From Arcuatula senhousia (Eukaryota > Mollusca > Bivalvia > Mytilida > Mytilidae): a DNA stretch of 64,000 bases. Position numbers and translations under genes: made by a program. The notes under the pieces are model-generated. The model did no database searches and was not told the origin of the DNA. It saw only the letters and a list, made by a program, of their open reading frames with translations. This document shows positions 35,631 to 46,275 of the stretch, piece by piece (position 1 is the first letter of the stretch; the number at the start of each line of letters is the position of its first letter). The stretch spans positions 13,219,501 to 13,283,500 of the forward strand of contig OZ020307.1 in assembly GCA_963971305.1 (NCBI GenBank). The letters run 5' to 3'.

Positions 35631-37030
35631 AATAAAATCAAAGTCATGACAGTTATACGTAAATAAACATATATACATAATGTTTTCTAAACACTAACAA
35701 ACAATTACACTTATTCCAAGTTTGATATCTAAATATTAGTACGCTTAATAAGTCTGAACAACTTTAAATAGAATCAGTTGACATAAAAAGCAACACGGCA
35801 TCATGATATAGGGAGAGAAGAAAACACTACAACAACAGATACACAAACAAATAAACACATCCAAAACACTAACAAACAATAATTCAAAACATACTTTATA
35901 ATAATATTATCCATGATAATGTTTTCCACAGTTTAGGGTTGATTCGGGTAAAACGTTAGACATAATTTCAAATTTTTTATTTCAGCAGATGTGTATTGAT
36001 TACGATGGACACATCTGATTACCGAAAAGCAGAATATTACAACTGGAGAGTAAAATTATATGGTATTTGATTATTAATCCAATTATAGCTTTAAATGGAC
36101 ATGTTTACTACATTCGAAATAACTGCTAATTTCGACTTTCAATATACCTTTGTATTTTGTTTCTTCTCGGACCTTTAAGATTAATCGTTTTGTTATTACT
36201 TTTATCGGTCAAACAGTATTAGAAAAACATTTATGTGTCAACATCGTTACCATTATATTGACAAAAAGCCACTTTATTTCACGAGTTAATTATAAGATGC
36301 CAGAAAATGAGATACTTTTTTGCTGTTATTGTGATTTGATTTTAACTTTTTTACCTAGATTTTTTTTATACCAAAGTAATTTTGATAAAATCTGTCTTGT
36401 TCATATTTTAGGGGTCCCTTTCGAAACCCGGGTGGCAAATAAGCCCGCAGAGCGACTAAGTGTGTACCATGGGCGGCTGAATAGTGCCAGGTTTCATGCA
36501 CTTTAAATATCCTTTTGTGGACTTTTAGTACACCACATAGACTAAATTTTCGCCTTACCAACCCTACCCCTTTTACAGTGCTCTTCTGAATTTACTATTC
36601 CTTTGTTTTCCATCCCAACTCATGTAATTCATCATCATTTCATGTTCATTTTATCAATCTCCTTTACTTTACTTCATAGTGTTGCATGAGCGTAAAACAC
36701 CAATTCACCCACTCACTAACTCATTTTAAATATTTTTGGTAAATTAGGTTTTAGATTTCAATGCCATATTGCAAGTATATGTAAATATAAATACAATTCA
36801 ATCTTTCAAGTAACTTAGACGTGCAAAATAAACTAGTTTCAGATCTTACTAAATTATTATTTAGTTTCCAGTGTTTTTTTGGAGCCAACAAGGGGACAAA
36901 TTCGTTATTCATTAATACAAACCATGCATAAATGACATATCTGTAATGACTGAATTAAAAGTTCATGTAATTTCATTGATTAACTAAAAGGCAGCTTTGA
37001 ATAAAGAGACATTTTATGATGATCTAAAAA
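35631..37030 (+). repeat. Block A, part 4 (pairs with 44625-46570)
   Basis: Collinear matches: 'cagttatacgtaaataaaca', 'ttccaagtttgatat', 'gcagatgtgta', 'gtcaacatcgttacca', 'agatgccagaaaa'. A third, partial copy is at 47860-48560. Confidence 0.7.
36410..36725 (+). repeat. SINE-like dispersed repeat, copy 1 of 3
   Basis: From 'acccgggtggcaaataagcc' to 'caattcacccactcactaac'. Copies are at 45865-46275 and 48085-48285, and all end in an ACTC-rich tail. The better-preserved middle copy has 'tgctgatatcatgttagtg', 'ctgaatagtgccgcgctta' and 'ctgcctagcagtacaccaca'. I found no convincing pol III A or B box, so SINE is only a comparison. Confidence 0.55.
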
Positions 37031-37379
37031 CTGTTCCTTAATAAAATTCATGCGACAGAACTGCATGTCTGGTGATGAATGAGTAAGCGAGAGAAGACCC
37101 CCTGGATTTCAGAGGATGTAAAAAAATGAACGCAGAGCAGAGATATCATATGTATGTCGATTTGTACCGTTACGGCTGTTTCAGTTGACCATGTAGCCCC
37201 TGGCTTAGCTAACTCAATAGGTAACATTGCTAGTAAACTAGGTGAAGCGCGATTGTGTATTGGGATGATCATTAAACATTGCCAACTACTCAAAGTAAAG
37301 TTGCTTGGGGCAGAATTTACCTGTAAAAAGTTATAGTCTTGTTCATAATTTGTTAACTAATAAAACCTAAAACCGAACA
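37031..37379. other. No recognised feature
   Basis: A 60-80-codon frame occurs on each strand (37048-37336), with no recognisable domain. The composition is a little richer in GC than the surroundings. Confidence 0.3.
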
Positions 37380-38065
37380 GGAATCAAAAACGCGAGCTCA
37401 AGTCGTAACGAGAGTAAACTCAGGTACTCCGGGTGAGTAAGCAGTTTCTACTTGCTAAAGCACATTCGTCTCACTGCCAATTCCCAATTCAGTGTCAAAA
37501 GAAGACAAAACAAAATCCTATGACAAATCGACATCTGCATTTATCTGAGAGATAGAAGTCCGTTATTTGTTTATGAGCGCATGATGTATTCCATAAAATT
37601 TCTTGGGTGAAGTCAGCAATAACATTTTTTGTATCAGACCTAAAGCTCTTGCAAGAAAATTGATGTAAATCCTACAAGTATCGAAGTAACGAATCAATTG
37701 TGATACGTAAACTCCAGAACCTTGTGCGGACGGAATGCTGCTACACAAGAATGGAAAGATGACGATTTGAAAGTTCAAGTCATCACGATGTCATTTTCCA
37801 TTCTTTTGAAAAAGCTGCGTTTAATCAGCTGTTGCAATCGTGATTTGGGTTAAGCATGTGGGATAGAAGTGTAAAGTGTGGAGAAATCGAAAGTTTTGAT
37901 GCTTGTGCTAGATGAAAATGATTTAGAGTTTAGAACTATCATAAGTTCTTTCGAATTCTTCAGGATCCACATTTGATCGAAACCATTTCTGGAACAACAA
38001 CAATTGTTATATTTTGGAGGTTGAATTTTAATGCCGTCAGTATTGAAGTTAGCAGAACTGAAAGA
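37380..38065 (-). pseudogene. RT pseudogene fragment 3 (motif A region plus downstream, internal deletion)
   Basis: On the minus strand from about 37985: FDQMWILKNSKELMIVLNS, then SIKTFDFSTLYTSIPH (37930-37856). The latter is the RT region with the first catalytic aspartate in FDFSTLY. The frame then jumps at about 37795 to FQIVIFPFLCSSIPSAQ and SQLIRYFDTCRIY, which lies beyond YIDD, so the segment with the YIDD motif is deleted. The tail follows at 37380-37500. This is the only fragment in the window that shows motif A. Confidence 0.7.
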
Positions 38066-38234
38066 GGTTTAGTGGTACATTTGGATGACCCGCAATGAAG
38101 CGATGTTTGTATGGATTTTTATATAATTTAGGAATACAATACAGGGATGTAATGTAATTATCATAAGCATCAACAAAAAAGGCCAAAGGGCGTAGTTTAC
38201 GTAGTTAAGGTATGATCGTAGTGTGGTTGTAATT

Positions 38235-38742
38235 ATGTCTCCCAAACGAAAGTTTGGAGACATATTGTTTTTACTCTGTTTCTTATTATTATTATTATTA
38301 TTCTTTTTCTTCTTTCTCCCGCCATGAACGTGTCCGTACCGTTTCTTGAAAACGCCTCGAAGGATTTTAACGAAACATTGTAGGAAGGTTGATGGGTTAC
38401 TAGAGTTGCGGAGGGACTTTTAAAAATTTTCAAAATGGCTGCCGTTTCCGTGTAATTGGCGAAAGTTCATAATATAGGACATTGCAATATCTCGGTAACC
38501 TAGGTGCGTAGGAAGCTGAAATTTTGTAGGTGAATAGAGCAAAAGGAGCTTTATAATAATACGGAAAAAAATTTTGAAGCGATATTTACGGTTTTCGAGT
38601 TATTTGCGAAAATGTGATTTTTCGGGCCCAAAAATGCGAAAATCGTCAAAATGCTTCGATATCGACAAAATTTTGTATTTAGGGGTTTTAAAAGATGGCG
38701 AATCATAATACGAGGTCAAAATTGGGTTCGTTTGGGAGACAT
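38235..38742. mobile_element. Inverted-repeat element, ATGTCTCCCAAACGA termini
   Basis: The left end ATGTCTCCCAAACGA (38235-38249) and the right end TCGTTTGGGAGACAT (38728-38742) are perfect 15-bp inverted repeats. Next to the left end is a second short hairpin ('ccaaacgaaagtttgg') and a (TTA)n microsatellite (38283-38302). The interior has no transposase. Probably a non-autonomous DNA transposon. Confidence 0.6.
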
Positions 38743-38956
38743 TTTTGTGTTGGGCATCCCCAACACAGTCAGCACTTGTTATTATTGTAATTATTATGCG
38801 GTATTAACCTTAAATTCTTGCACATTGTCTTTCAAAATTAAAAGAAGATGAAATAATATTTACTACGATAGTTTTAATATGTTTATCATCAATGATATAC
38901 CTATCTGAAATCATAATCTCTGGAACCGATTCATGTATGGTATATTGAAATAAAAA

Positions 38957-39200
38957 GTACAACAAACTTCCAGACAATACATTTAGATACGCCTGGCATA
39001 CGTTTCGTCTATTCAAGATTCATCAGAGGCGCTCTATCCAAAGATTAAAATGCAAAAACACTTCATGAATATGAAGAGCTTAGAACAAAAATGTCGAACT
39101 TAAATCAAATTGATGACTAAGAACAACCTATGTCTAGGATAGTAGGAACGGATAATTTCTAGGAAGAAACCTTTGCGTTTTTACAAATGTTCGAATCTAC
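38957..39200 (-). mobile_element. Family-1 retrozyme, diverged single copy
   Basis: Matches the array monomer over its HHR side: 'cttccagacaatac', 'gcctggcatacgtttcgtct', 'attcaagattcatcagaggc', 'gaatatgaagagcttagaac', 'acaacctatgtctagg'. A single unit, not tandem. Confidence 0.75.
38990..39031 (-). ncRNA. Decayed family-1 hammerhead
   Basis: CTGATGA, GAAA and the 5-bp stem I are kept. The first stem II pair is A-C instead of G-C, and the pair closing stem III next to the cleavage site is A-C (U16.1 changed to C). Cleavage is unlikely. Confidence 0.7.
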
Positions 39201-39279
39201 TTCAGCACTCTATTACGCTAATTTGTAAGATATGTTCATCATAAAATAGAACTGTTACTCACAAAGAATTTGTTCCTGT

Positions 39280-39600
39280 TCTAATTTTTATATTGGCATT
39301 TAACAAGGGTCGTTATAACATATACTCTTAGATATTTCTCTACGATTAACGAGTATCGTTTTATGTAAAAGAGCTTGGAATTCTTTAAATTACAAACGAT
39401 TTGTATCCCATGGTATTTTCTAATATAATTAGGAGCATGATATCTATAAAAAATACAATATTATAATGTTATCTCAGAGAAAACCAAAAATTCACAACGG
39501 AACACAAGATGACGAATTAAATATTTAATCGGTACGATTTTATGTTCATGGAAACAACGCAGGTACAAATATCTAGTAATTGTTTATTCTAAGACTTACT
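39280..39600 (+). repeat. Duplicated segment S4, copy 3
   Basis: Matches 26430-26560 and 62030-62110 ('ttacaaacgatttgtatccc', 'taggagcatgatatctata'). As at 26-27 kb, it is followed directly by an RT fragment in the same orientation, so segment and RT were duplicated together. Confidence 0.6.
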
Positions 39601-39629
39601 TTGCCATCAATGAGTCTAAAACAAGAACA

Positions 39630-40370
39630 AATTTACAGGAGGTCAAATAATTGACATGCTCAATTTTCTTATCGGCAACATATTTGTCAATTTTCTTATC
39701 GGCAACATATTTGTCGAGTTTGGTGGACGTGTTTTTCAGCAAACAAAATGGGATTCCACTAATTGGGTACCTTTGCTTGCTAATTTCTTTCTTCATTCAT
39801 ATGAAAGACTTTCACAATGTCTTGTAGACCTCTTTTCCCATTATATTGATGTTGTCATTTCACTGAACAATTCTTGATTTGGTTACTCTCTCCATCTTAT
39901 ATATCCTCAGGAACTTGAGATAAAGGACACAACGGATTCTAGGAATTCTGCTTCATATTTTGATCTACATCTCGAAATAGTCTAGGTAGGAAAACTTTCA
40001 ACAAATCTTTATGACAAACGTGATGTCTTCAACTTTCCAATTGTCAACTTTCCCTTCATGTGTGGCAACATTCTGTCCACTCCAGCTTATGGAGTTTACG
40101 TATCACAATTGATTCGTTACTCAAGAGCTTGTCCGAATTATACCGTTTTACTTGGTAGAGCGTCACATTTGACACAAAAATTGCTAACACGAGGTTATGT
40201 TGGTCCTTGGTAGCTGTGTTCACTCAAGAAATTTTTCGAAAAACATCATGCACTCATTGACAAATGTGGAATTTCTGTCTCTCAGATGAATGCAGATATT
40301 GGTTCCTCATAGGGTTTTGCTTGTCTTCCTCTACCGGATTTGGCACAGTGAATTAAAAAATTACATCGCG
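39630..40370 (+). pseudogene. RT pseudogene fragment 4 (YIDV)
   Basis: A broken frame gives NIFVEFGGRVFQQT, VPLLANFFLHSYE and SHYIDVVISLNNS (about 39837-39875). The catalytic YIDD has become YIDV, so the second aspartate is lost. After a stop it continues YPQELEIKDTTDSRNSASYF, KLSTNLYDKRDVFNFPIVNF, PFMCGNI and YGVYVSQLIRYSRACPNY, then decays. It contains an in-frame 27-bp tandem duplication (39661-39714). The gene is dead through stops and the active-site change. Its tail continues to 40620. Confidence 0.75.
39661..39714 (+). repeat. 27-bp tandem duplication inside the RT remnant
   Basis: Two identical adjacent units beginning 'caattttcttatcggcaaca'. They encode a repeated FLIGNIFVN-like peptide, while other copies have a single unit. 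Confidence 0.9.
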
Positions 40371-40620
40371 ACGGCTGTGCTGTAGCAGGCAGTAACCGCT
40401 TAGTCTTCCGAAGTACCTGAGTTCACTCTCTTTTCGACTTTAGTTCGCGTTGTTAATTTGTGTTGGGTTGATAGTGTGATTTCGTTTTTTTGTGTTTCCT
40501 CGTACTATTCATGTTCCTGTTTACCGGTTTTGTCGTTTTCCTTTCGGACATTTGACACTCGGATGCCCCATTTGTGCCTCTTTCCTTCTTTTAAAGCCAG
40601 AGAGATGAACGTAAACAACC
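40371..40620 (+). mobile_element. 3' tail of the RT retroelement family
   Basis: 'gctgtgctgtagcaggcagt', 'cctgagttcactctcttttc', 'acatttgacactcggatgcc'. The same tail as at 29222-29460 and 45065-45265. Confidence 0.7.
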
Positions 40621-41600
40621 ATTTAGATTCAAGAAGTTGAACAAATGTAGTCAGAAAAAAATCACAAAAGTTTACATCTATACGACAACGACCAATATAT
40701 TGAAAAGTGGGCCATATTAAAAAAAAATTAAAATGAAGATTAGGCATAATGAAAAAGTCACTATTGTCTTAAAGGATTTGAAATAAGTTGTTTTCCAGTG
40801 TGGCAATTCTGGCTGCTAATGCAATTCACCTCACAATGCCAAAGAGGTTACAATTAGCTTATTTTTTTAGTTATACAAAAGCAAAATTCGTCGTTGAAAT
40901 TGTCTGAGTACATAAATGAATTTTTCGCAATAGCATGAAGGCTGTGTAAAATGAGTTTAATTTGCTTTCTTAACACAAGAAGCTTTAATAGAGAACAATT
41001 TAAACTCTCCTCTATTGACATAAATAAAATAGTTGAAATCAAAGAAAATGTTTTGTTTAATATGTGGAAACTTAAAAATATATTGAAAACTCGTTACACT
41101 TTTTATATCAAGGTTTATATGAGGACCGAAGATTTAACATATAGAGGGAGGGGTCTCGTTTATTAAAAAATGAATTGGTTTTTTGAGAAAAAAAAATGCT
41201 AAAACGAATATTCAAAAGTATTTCTGCTTTACAAGTCATAATGTTTGTTATGTTAAAATTGTAACAATGCCCTATTGTAATATTATTGTTTGCTCTTTTC
41301 GTGAAAAAAAAATCTGATCATAAAGTTGATGTGCTGTGTCTTTATTGAGTTTTCTTAAATGTGGCTTGGTTTTTCTTTGTTTTATCAATACAAAACGAAT
41401 TGGCATCCGAATGCCCCTTTCTTTTTATTGAACACACGATTTAACTTTAATACGATTCTTAAGCTAAGGTAACTAAAATACATTTTGAGATTAAAATAAC
41501 ATGGTGAACGAATAAGGACTTGATACAAGCCAGAAAGTACCTATTCATGAGTAGTTCAACTTGTCTTGGTAAGAAAATATAGCTTTCTAAATGTTCTACT
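40600..41600 (+). repeat. Large duplicated block B, part 1 (pairs with 29440-30848)
   Basis: See block A part 1. Here the copy continues without the 30849-32392 repeat. Confidence 0.75.
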
Positions 41601-42040
41601 GCCCTTTTGGAAAAGAGCTTACTTTACTTGTCTTGAATGAACAATCTAATAAAGTCTAAAACCTTTCTTTATTGCCATTTAAACGCGACAGACAGTTAGA
41701 ATTAAAATTAAAATGTCTTTTGAAATATCCTTAAAATAACGAAGCATATAAATTAACGGTGTTGGTCAGACGTTATCATTTTAAAATTTAATTTCATTCA
41801 TTACAACGGTATCAAGTGGTAAAACACTAAATGCGAAAATCTAATCAGCGGGTGGTAGTTTATTTTCGACGTAACTTTTTTTACCTTTTCAAATTTGAGA
41901 CGTTTTTGTTCCTTGAATTTCATGAGATAAAATTTGTAGACTCAAGATTTCTCTACCCTTGATAGTTATTTATTTTAACAAGCTTACTTAAGATCGCTTA
42001 TCAAAAATATAAATTGACTATCTTGGTTAGGAGAAATCAT
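41601..42040. other. AT-rich sequence of block B, no recognised feature
   Basis: No counterpart to the interrupted repeat of block A. The end ('aaattgactatcttggttag') matches 32419-32435. Confidence 0.4.
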
Positions 42041-42044
42041 TTAA

Positions 42045-42626
42045 GGTGGTTCGGGGGTATAAGAAAAATCCATCAGATTTTTGTTAAATTTTGCAGAATT
42101 GAACTTTGATAAAAGAACATTAAAAAAATGCAAAAATAATTGGGAGTCACGGACCTTTTTACAGATTTATGACCTTGCGAAGTTGGTTGCCTAGAGATCG
42201 TTTTTCCAATAGATTATAAAGGGAAAAGAGTTATTTAGCATCACTGTGAGCTGGAAACCCATCAGATTTTAATTATATTTCACAAATGAAAAGCCGCATA
42301 TACTATCTACTAAAAAACATGATAAAAACTTTGGGTCACGGACCTTCTTTTTAAGATATTTAAGAAAAACTAATTTTTCCTACACATTTCTATATAAAAA
42401 TTTGTCACACAGTTTCCCACCAATTATCTCCCCTGAAAATAGAACTTTTTAGAAAAAGCTTAATTTCTGTTTAAACATATTTGTTATATTTATTTCATTC
42501 ATAAAATAAAATAAAGAATTAAATTTTGTATCTCTTGTGTTATTTTTATTCACTTTAATTGAAATCCAGACTAAAAATTTGCAAGATGTCTGAAAAAGAT
42601 GCTCAGTTTTATACTCCCGAACCACC
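42045..42626. mobile_element. TTAA-flanked inverted-repeat element (piggyBac-like MITE) 2
   Basis: Left end GGTGGTTCGGGGGTATAA and right end TTATACTCCCGAACCACC are inverted repeats (one mismatch), flanked by TTAA at 42041-42044 and 42627-42630. The paralogous site in block A reads 'aatcatttaatccgtt' (32441-32456) with a single TTAA, which is a clean empty site. The interior repeats 'gtcacggacctt' twice and has no transposase. Confidence 0.88.
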
Positions 42627-42630
42627 TTAA

Positions 42631-43049
42631 TCCGTTCCTGACTGAAATATCATCTATATAAAACAACGTTTGTTTAAAACACTATGTTTTTATATTTCTT
42701 CTTCAATTACACTGACTTCATTTCACTGATATACCTATGCTATTAGTAGCTGTTTGTTGTTTCTTGTGTCTTTGTTGTAGTGTCCTCTATGTCTTTTGTA
42801 TTTTTTCCAATGTTCAACACCGGAAATAGCCCGAAATTTTGTTTGTTGCGTTAAAACCCTTATTAGTCTTCATTCTACAGAATGGGTTTCTAGAACCCTA
42901 AATTTGCCGCAAAATGTCAAGCTGATGTCCCGGTTTGCCTGTTATCACCGTTTTTATTCGTAGATTTCCAAATATGGCCATTGCATGAAAAATTGCAACT
43001 TCACGCACACCTTTTATGATATCACAATTTTTTTTTCTGAGAAATGATG
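42631..43049. repeat. Block B, part 2, with later insertion
   Basis: 42631-42810 matches 32450-32750 of block A ('tccgttcctgactgaaat', 'gtcctctatgtcttttgtat'). From about 42815 an unrelated sequence intervenes ('caacaccggaaatagcccg'), and block homology resumes near 43290. Confidence 0.5.
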
Positions 43050-43275
43050 ATATGTGTTCAATTAATCACAGTGCTAAATTTCATTCAATTCTATCTATTT
43101 TAACAATTATGTACTAGTTTTTCATACACTGCCAAAACTGATGACTTGTCAGAATTTGTTCGTTTGTATGATACATTTTCTTCAAATCTTTTGCATCAAA
43201 ATTCTATTTTGATATAGTAACAAATCCTGGGTTTTCAAAACATGTGGTGCACTTGGTTAGTGTTTGGCTTTTTCC
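43050..43275 (-). repeat. Inverted duplicate of 24234-24460
   Basis: Reverse complement of 24234-24460. It is part of the sequence inserted into block B between 42815 and 43290. Confidence 0.7.
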
Positions 43276-43953
43276 GGATATGAACTTTTGTTGTTTTCTT
43301 GTGTCTGTGTTGTATTGTCCCCTTTGTCTTTTGTATTTTTTCCAATGCCTCTTGGATTCCTTCTTCATTTTATTATATTGTCTTGGTACTCCTTTTCGAG
43401 CTTCTCTGAAATATGTTATGGTTTTAGTTGCAGTTGTACCATGACGCAAAAGAGTCACAGACGGTCGGTCGGCATCAAAAGGTTTCTAGATCCAAAGAAA
43501 ATAGCGATTCGGATAGTAAATTAATAAGCTCATACTGGAAACAAAAAGATGAAGCTTTCAACTGCCTTTCGTTCGGCGATGAAATTACCACCCGTGTAGA
43601 CAGACAAACACTTAAGTCAATTCCTTACTTAGATAATATCAAGGTCAAATAATGCATGACCTTTTTGAACAATTTATATTACATAACGATTTTGTTTAAA
43701 AATCCAGACAGTTTGATACTATATTTTGACAAAACTTGAAAATAAAAATAAGTCTTTGGTTGAAATCCTATCACATAGAGCATCTGTGATATAATTTGAG
43801 GTCTGATATTGTTAGATAAATAATCCAAAATACAACGAAGTTTTGTTACGCCTGACTCGTGATTCGTTTAATCAAGACTTATCAGCGGCACTTTGCCGAG
43901 ATAACACTATAGAAATATGAAGAGCATAGAAAAATAAAGCCAAATATTGACTT

Positions 43954-44204
43954 TCCGTTTTTTAAATTCAAAATTGTTTTAAACACCAGGTTTCTTTCCT
44001 TGTAATGCACATGGTCGATATCCTCGGTGCTGGATTTGGCTTCCTTGTTCGAACGTTTTGGTTTTGAGTACTTTTCGTTTTCAACAGTTTTGGAATTTGA
44101 CCTTCCAATGTTTTGATTTAATGCTACTGATGAGAGGTTACTCCTTAAAATATCGATATATAGCATATCAAATTAATCGGTCATAACCGCATTTTGGTAT
44201 TTGT
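43954..44204 (+). mobile_element. Family-2 retrozyme inserted with an 11-bp target-site duplication
   Basis: A 251-bp family-2 unit flanked by AATATTGACTT at 43943-43953 and again at 44205-44215. The block-A counterpart (around 34100-34125) shows the site without it. It carries 'tgtaatgcacatggtcgata', 'ttgttcgaacgttttggt', 'gaccttccaatgttttgatt', then the HHR. It is shorter than the 300-bp tandem unit at 12.7 kb and lacks the part between 'ggtatttgt' and 'tccg'. The minus-strand frame over this region reflects the repeat. Confidence 0.82.
44121..44166 (+). ncRNA. Family-2 hammerhead with G12 to A
   Basis: Stem I ATGCTA/TAGCAT, core CTGATGA, stem II GAGG/CCTT and stem III ATAT/ATAT are all kept, identical to the 12.75-kb ribozyme. 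Position 44147 is A where G12 is required, so AAAA replaces GAAA. Predicted inactive. Confidence 0.78.
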
Positions 44205-44819
44205 AATATTGACTTATATCAACCATTGTCTGGGGGAGGAGGCAACTTCGATTTTTTTTTTGAAATTCACATGGATAATTTTTTTTCAGCTTTGATGTGT
44301 TCTTCAACACAATAGGGTATAAGAACCAATTGAGCATTGGAATATTGTTGGTTCAAGTAGGTTTAAACAAATAAGTAGACATATACGATAACACACAAAA
44401 GGCAGAAAAGTGAAACACATAAAATTATGAAAAGTAAAAAATACCGTATATAAATTGGTTATTTTTGCGGATTGGAATGAAAATTCTGTAATTGTATTTT
44501 TGCTGACTTTATTTTTTTTTTCGATTTTGATGAATAAAAAAACTACAAACTTTTAATGCAATTTTAAATTTTGTTGCCGTCGAGTGTCAATCGCAAAATG
44601 ACGCAAACATTTAATTACCGCGAAAATCACAGTTATACGTAAATAAACATATCTACGTAAGATTTTCTAAAGAATTACAATTACAACTGGTTCCAAGTTT
44701 GATATTTACATACTAGTACGCTTAAAAAGTTCAAATAAACATGAACAAAATCAAAAGACATTAAATGGAGAGAGAAAAAACTGCAGAGCATTATAAAACA
44801 CAAACAAATAAGCACATTC

Positions 44820-45265
44820 ATATGAAGCAGACTTCTTACAATCTCTTCTAGACAAAAAAGACCGTAGATTAGCTTTCTCTTTTAACCTCACGTACCGTTA
44901 TATTGATTATGTCCTTTCACTATACTATTTCCGGTTTGGTGACTATTTCCATCTCATATATCCCATGGAACTTGAGAGAAACTTAAAGGTCTGCTTCATA
45001 TTTAGATCTGCATCTCGAAATTGACTCCCAAGGAAGACTTTCAACAAAGCTCTATGAGAAACGTGACGACGGGTGTGCTATAGCAGGCAGGAACCGATTA
45101 CTCTTCCAGAGCACCTGAGTTCACTCATGTTACGACTTGAGTTCTTGATGATGATTTCTGTTCGGTTGATTTTGCGCTGTTCTTGTTCGTTTTTGCCGGT
45201 TTCGTCGTTGCCCTTTCGGACTTTTGACACTGGAATGTCCCATTAGTGCCCCCTTGCCTCATTCA
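44820..45265 (+). pseudogene. RT pseudogene fragment 5 with tail
   Basis: Translation gives YEADFLQSLLDKKDRRLAFS, FNLTYRYIDYVLSLYYF (YIDD changed to YIDY), and GDYFHLIYPMELERN. This is followed after a frameshift by SASYLDLHLEIDSQGRLSTK and LYEKRDD, where an internal deletion joins it to the tail ('ggtgtgctatagcaggcagg', 'cctttcggacttttgacac'). Dead element. Confidence 0.72.
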
Positions 45266-45864
45266 AAACACTAACAAACAATAATTACACTAGCTCCATG
45301 GTATGATTCTCATGTGCGCTTATTTGCTAATAAACATTGTCCTTTTCGTTGTTACTCTGTGAACTGTCCAAAACAAAACAGATTTTATAACAACATTATG
45401 TTTTACGATGAATGATAATTCAAAAATGTTTATTTCTGCAGATGTGTACTTATTTCGATTTGTTGAGTATACAGGGCACATGATCATCAAAAACCTATAC
45501 CTTATAACTGAATAGTAAAATATGGTATTCGATTATTAAGCCAATTATAATTATAAATTGAAGTTTACAAACGGTTGATCTTACTGCTACTTGCAATTTT
45601 CAATTAACGTATGTGTTTTTGTCATAATTTGCTTTTTCTTCTCAAGTTTATAGTTTTGTTATTAACTGTATCGTCATTCAGCATTAGAGAAACATTAATA
45701 TGTCAACATCGTTACCATGGTATTGACTCAACGCCTCTGTATTTTACGAGTTCATCAAAAGATGCCAGAAAAATGAGAAACTATTTGCTGTTATTGTGAT
45801 TCGATGTTTAACCTTAATACTTACAATATTTGAAACCTGGGGAACGTTGTTAATCCATATTTTA

Positions 45865-46275
45865 GCTGGTCCCTTGCCAGACCCAGGTGGCAAATTAGCC
45901 AGCAGCAGAGCCCAGCTTGTCACAAAAGACGACTAAGAGTCTTGGGATGCTGATATCATGTTAGTGTTCAGCCTACAGTGACCAAGTGTTCACCCTAGGT
46001 GACTGAATAGTGCCGCGCTTACTACACGTAAAAGGTATCTTTGTGGACTGCCTAGCAGTACACCACATAGGCTTAATTTTCCATCCTACCCCTTTTCCAG
46101 TGTTTTCCAAATTCACTGTTCCTTTGTTTTCCATCCTACCCCACCCCCATGTTAATAATCATCATTGTATGTTCATTTTATCGTCCTTTTCATTTTCATC
46201 TCCTTAACCTTACCTATATAGATTTGCATGGACAGAAAGTACCAACTCATAAACTCACTTACTCAATCACTCACT
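45865..46275 (+). repeat. SINE-like dispersed repeat, copy 2 of 3
   Basis: The best-preserved copy, from 'ccagacccaggtggcaaatt' to an ACTC-rich tail at about 46235-46275. Confidence 0.6.

Larger units (their letters stand above)
43835..44340 (-). mobile_element. Family-1 retrozyme relic split by a family-2 insertion
   Basis: The left part (43835-43953) has 'ttgttacgcctgactcg', 'atcaagacttatcagcggca' and 'atgaagagcatagaa'. The right part (44205-44340) has 'aaccattgtctgggggagg' and 'agctttgatgtgttcttca'. Its hammerhead (about 43849-43890) is dead: CTGATGA has become CTGATAA and GAAA has become GAAT. The relic at 33990-34220 is its uninterrupted block-A counterpart. Confidence 0.75.
43515..44560 (+). 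repeat. Block B, part 3 (pairs with 33680-34500)
   Basis: Collinear with block A part 3. The plus-strand frame at 43428-43652 (ISSYWKQKDEAFNCLSFGD) has a counterpart near 33690 (ISTYWKQKEEALNCL) that is soon frameshifted. This could be an old exon fragment, but it has no recognisable domain. Confidence 0.65.

Noticed and set aside
38283..38302. Alternating AT-rich units as a CRISPR-like or origin-like array
   Set aside because: It is a simple (TTA)n microsatellite in a eukaryotic inverted-repeat element. No spacer pattern exists anywhere in the window.
43140..43160. CTGATGACTTGTCAG as a hammerhead core
   Set aside because: It is a small palindrome with no downstream GAAA and no flanking helices. 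The inverted copy near 24370 is the same repeat.
36410..46275. tRNA gene or tRNA-derived SINE head in the ACTC-tailed repeat
   Set aside because: I could not find a convincing A box and B box pair or a cloverleaf, so only 'SINE-like' is claimed.
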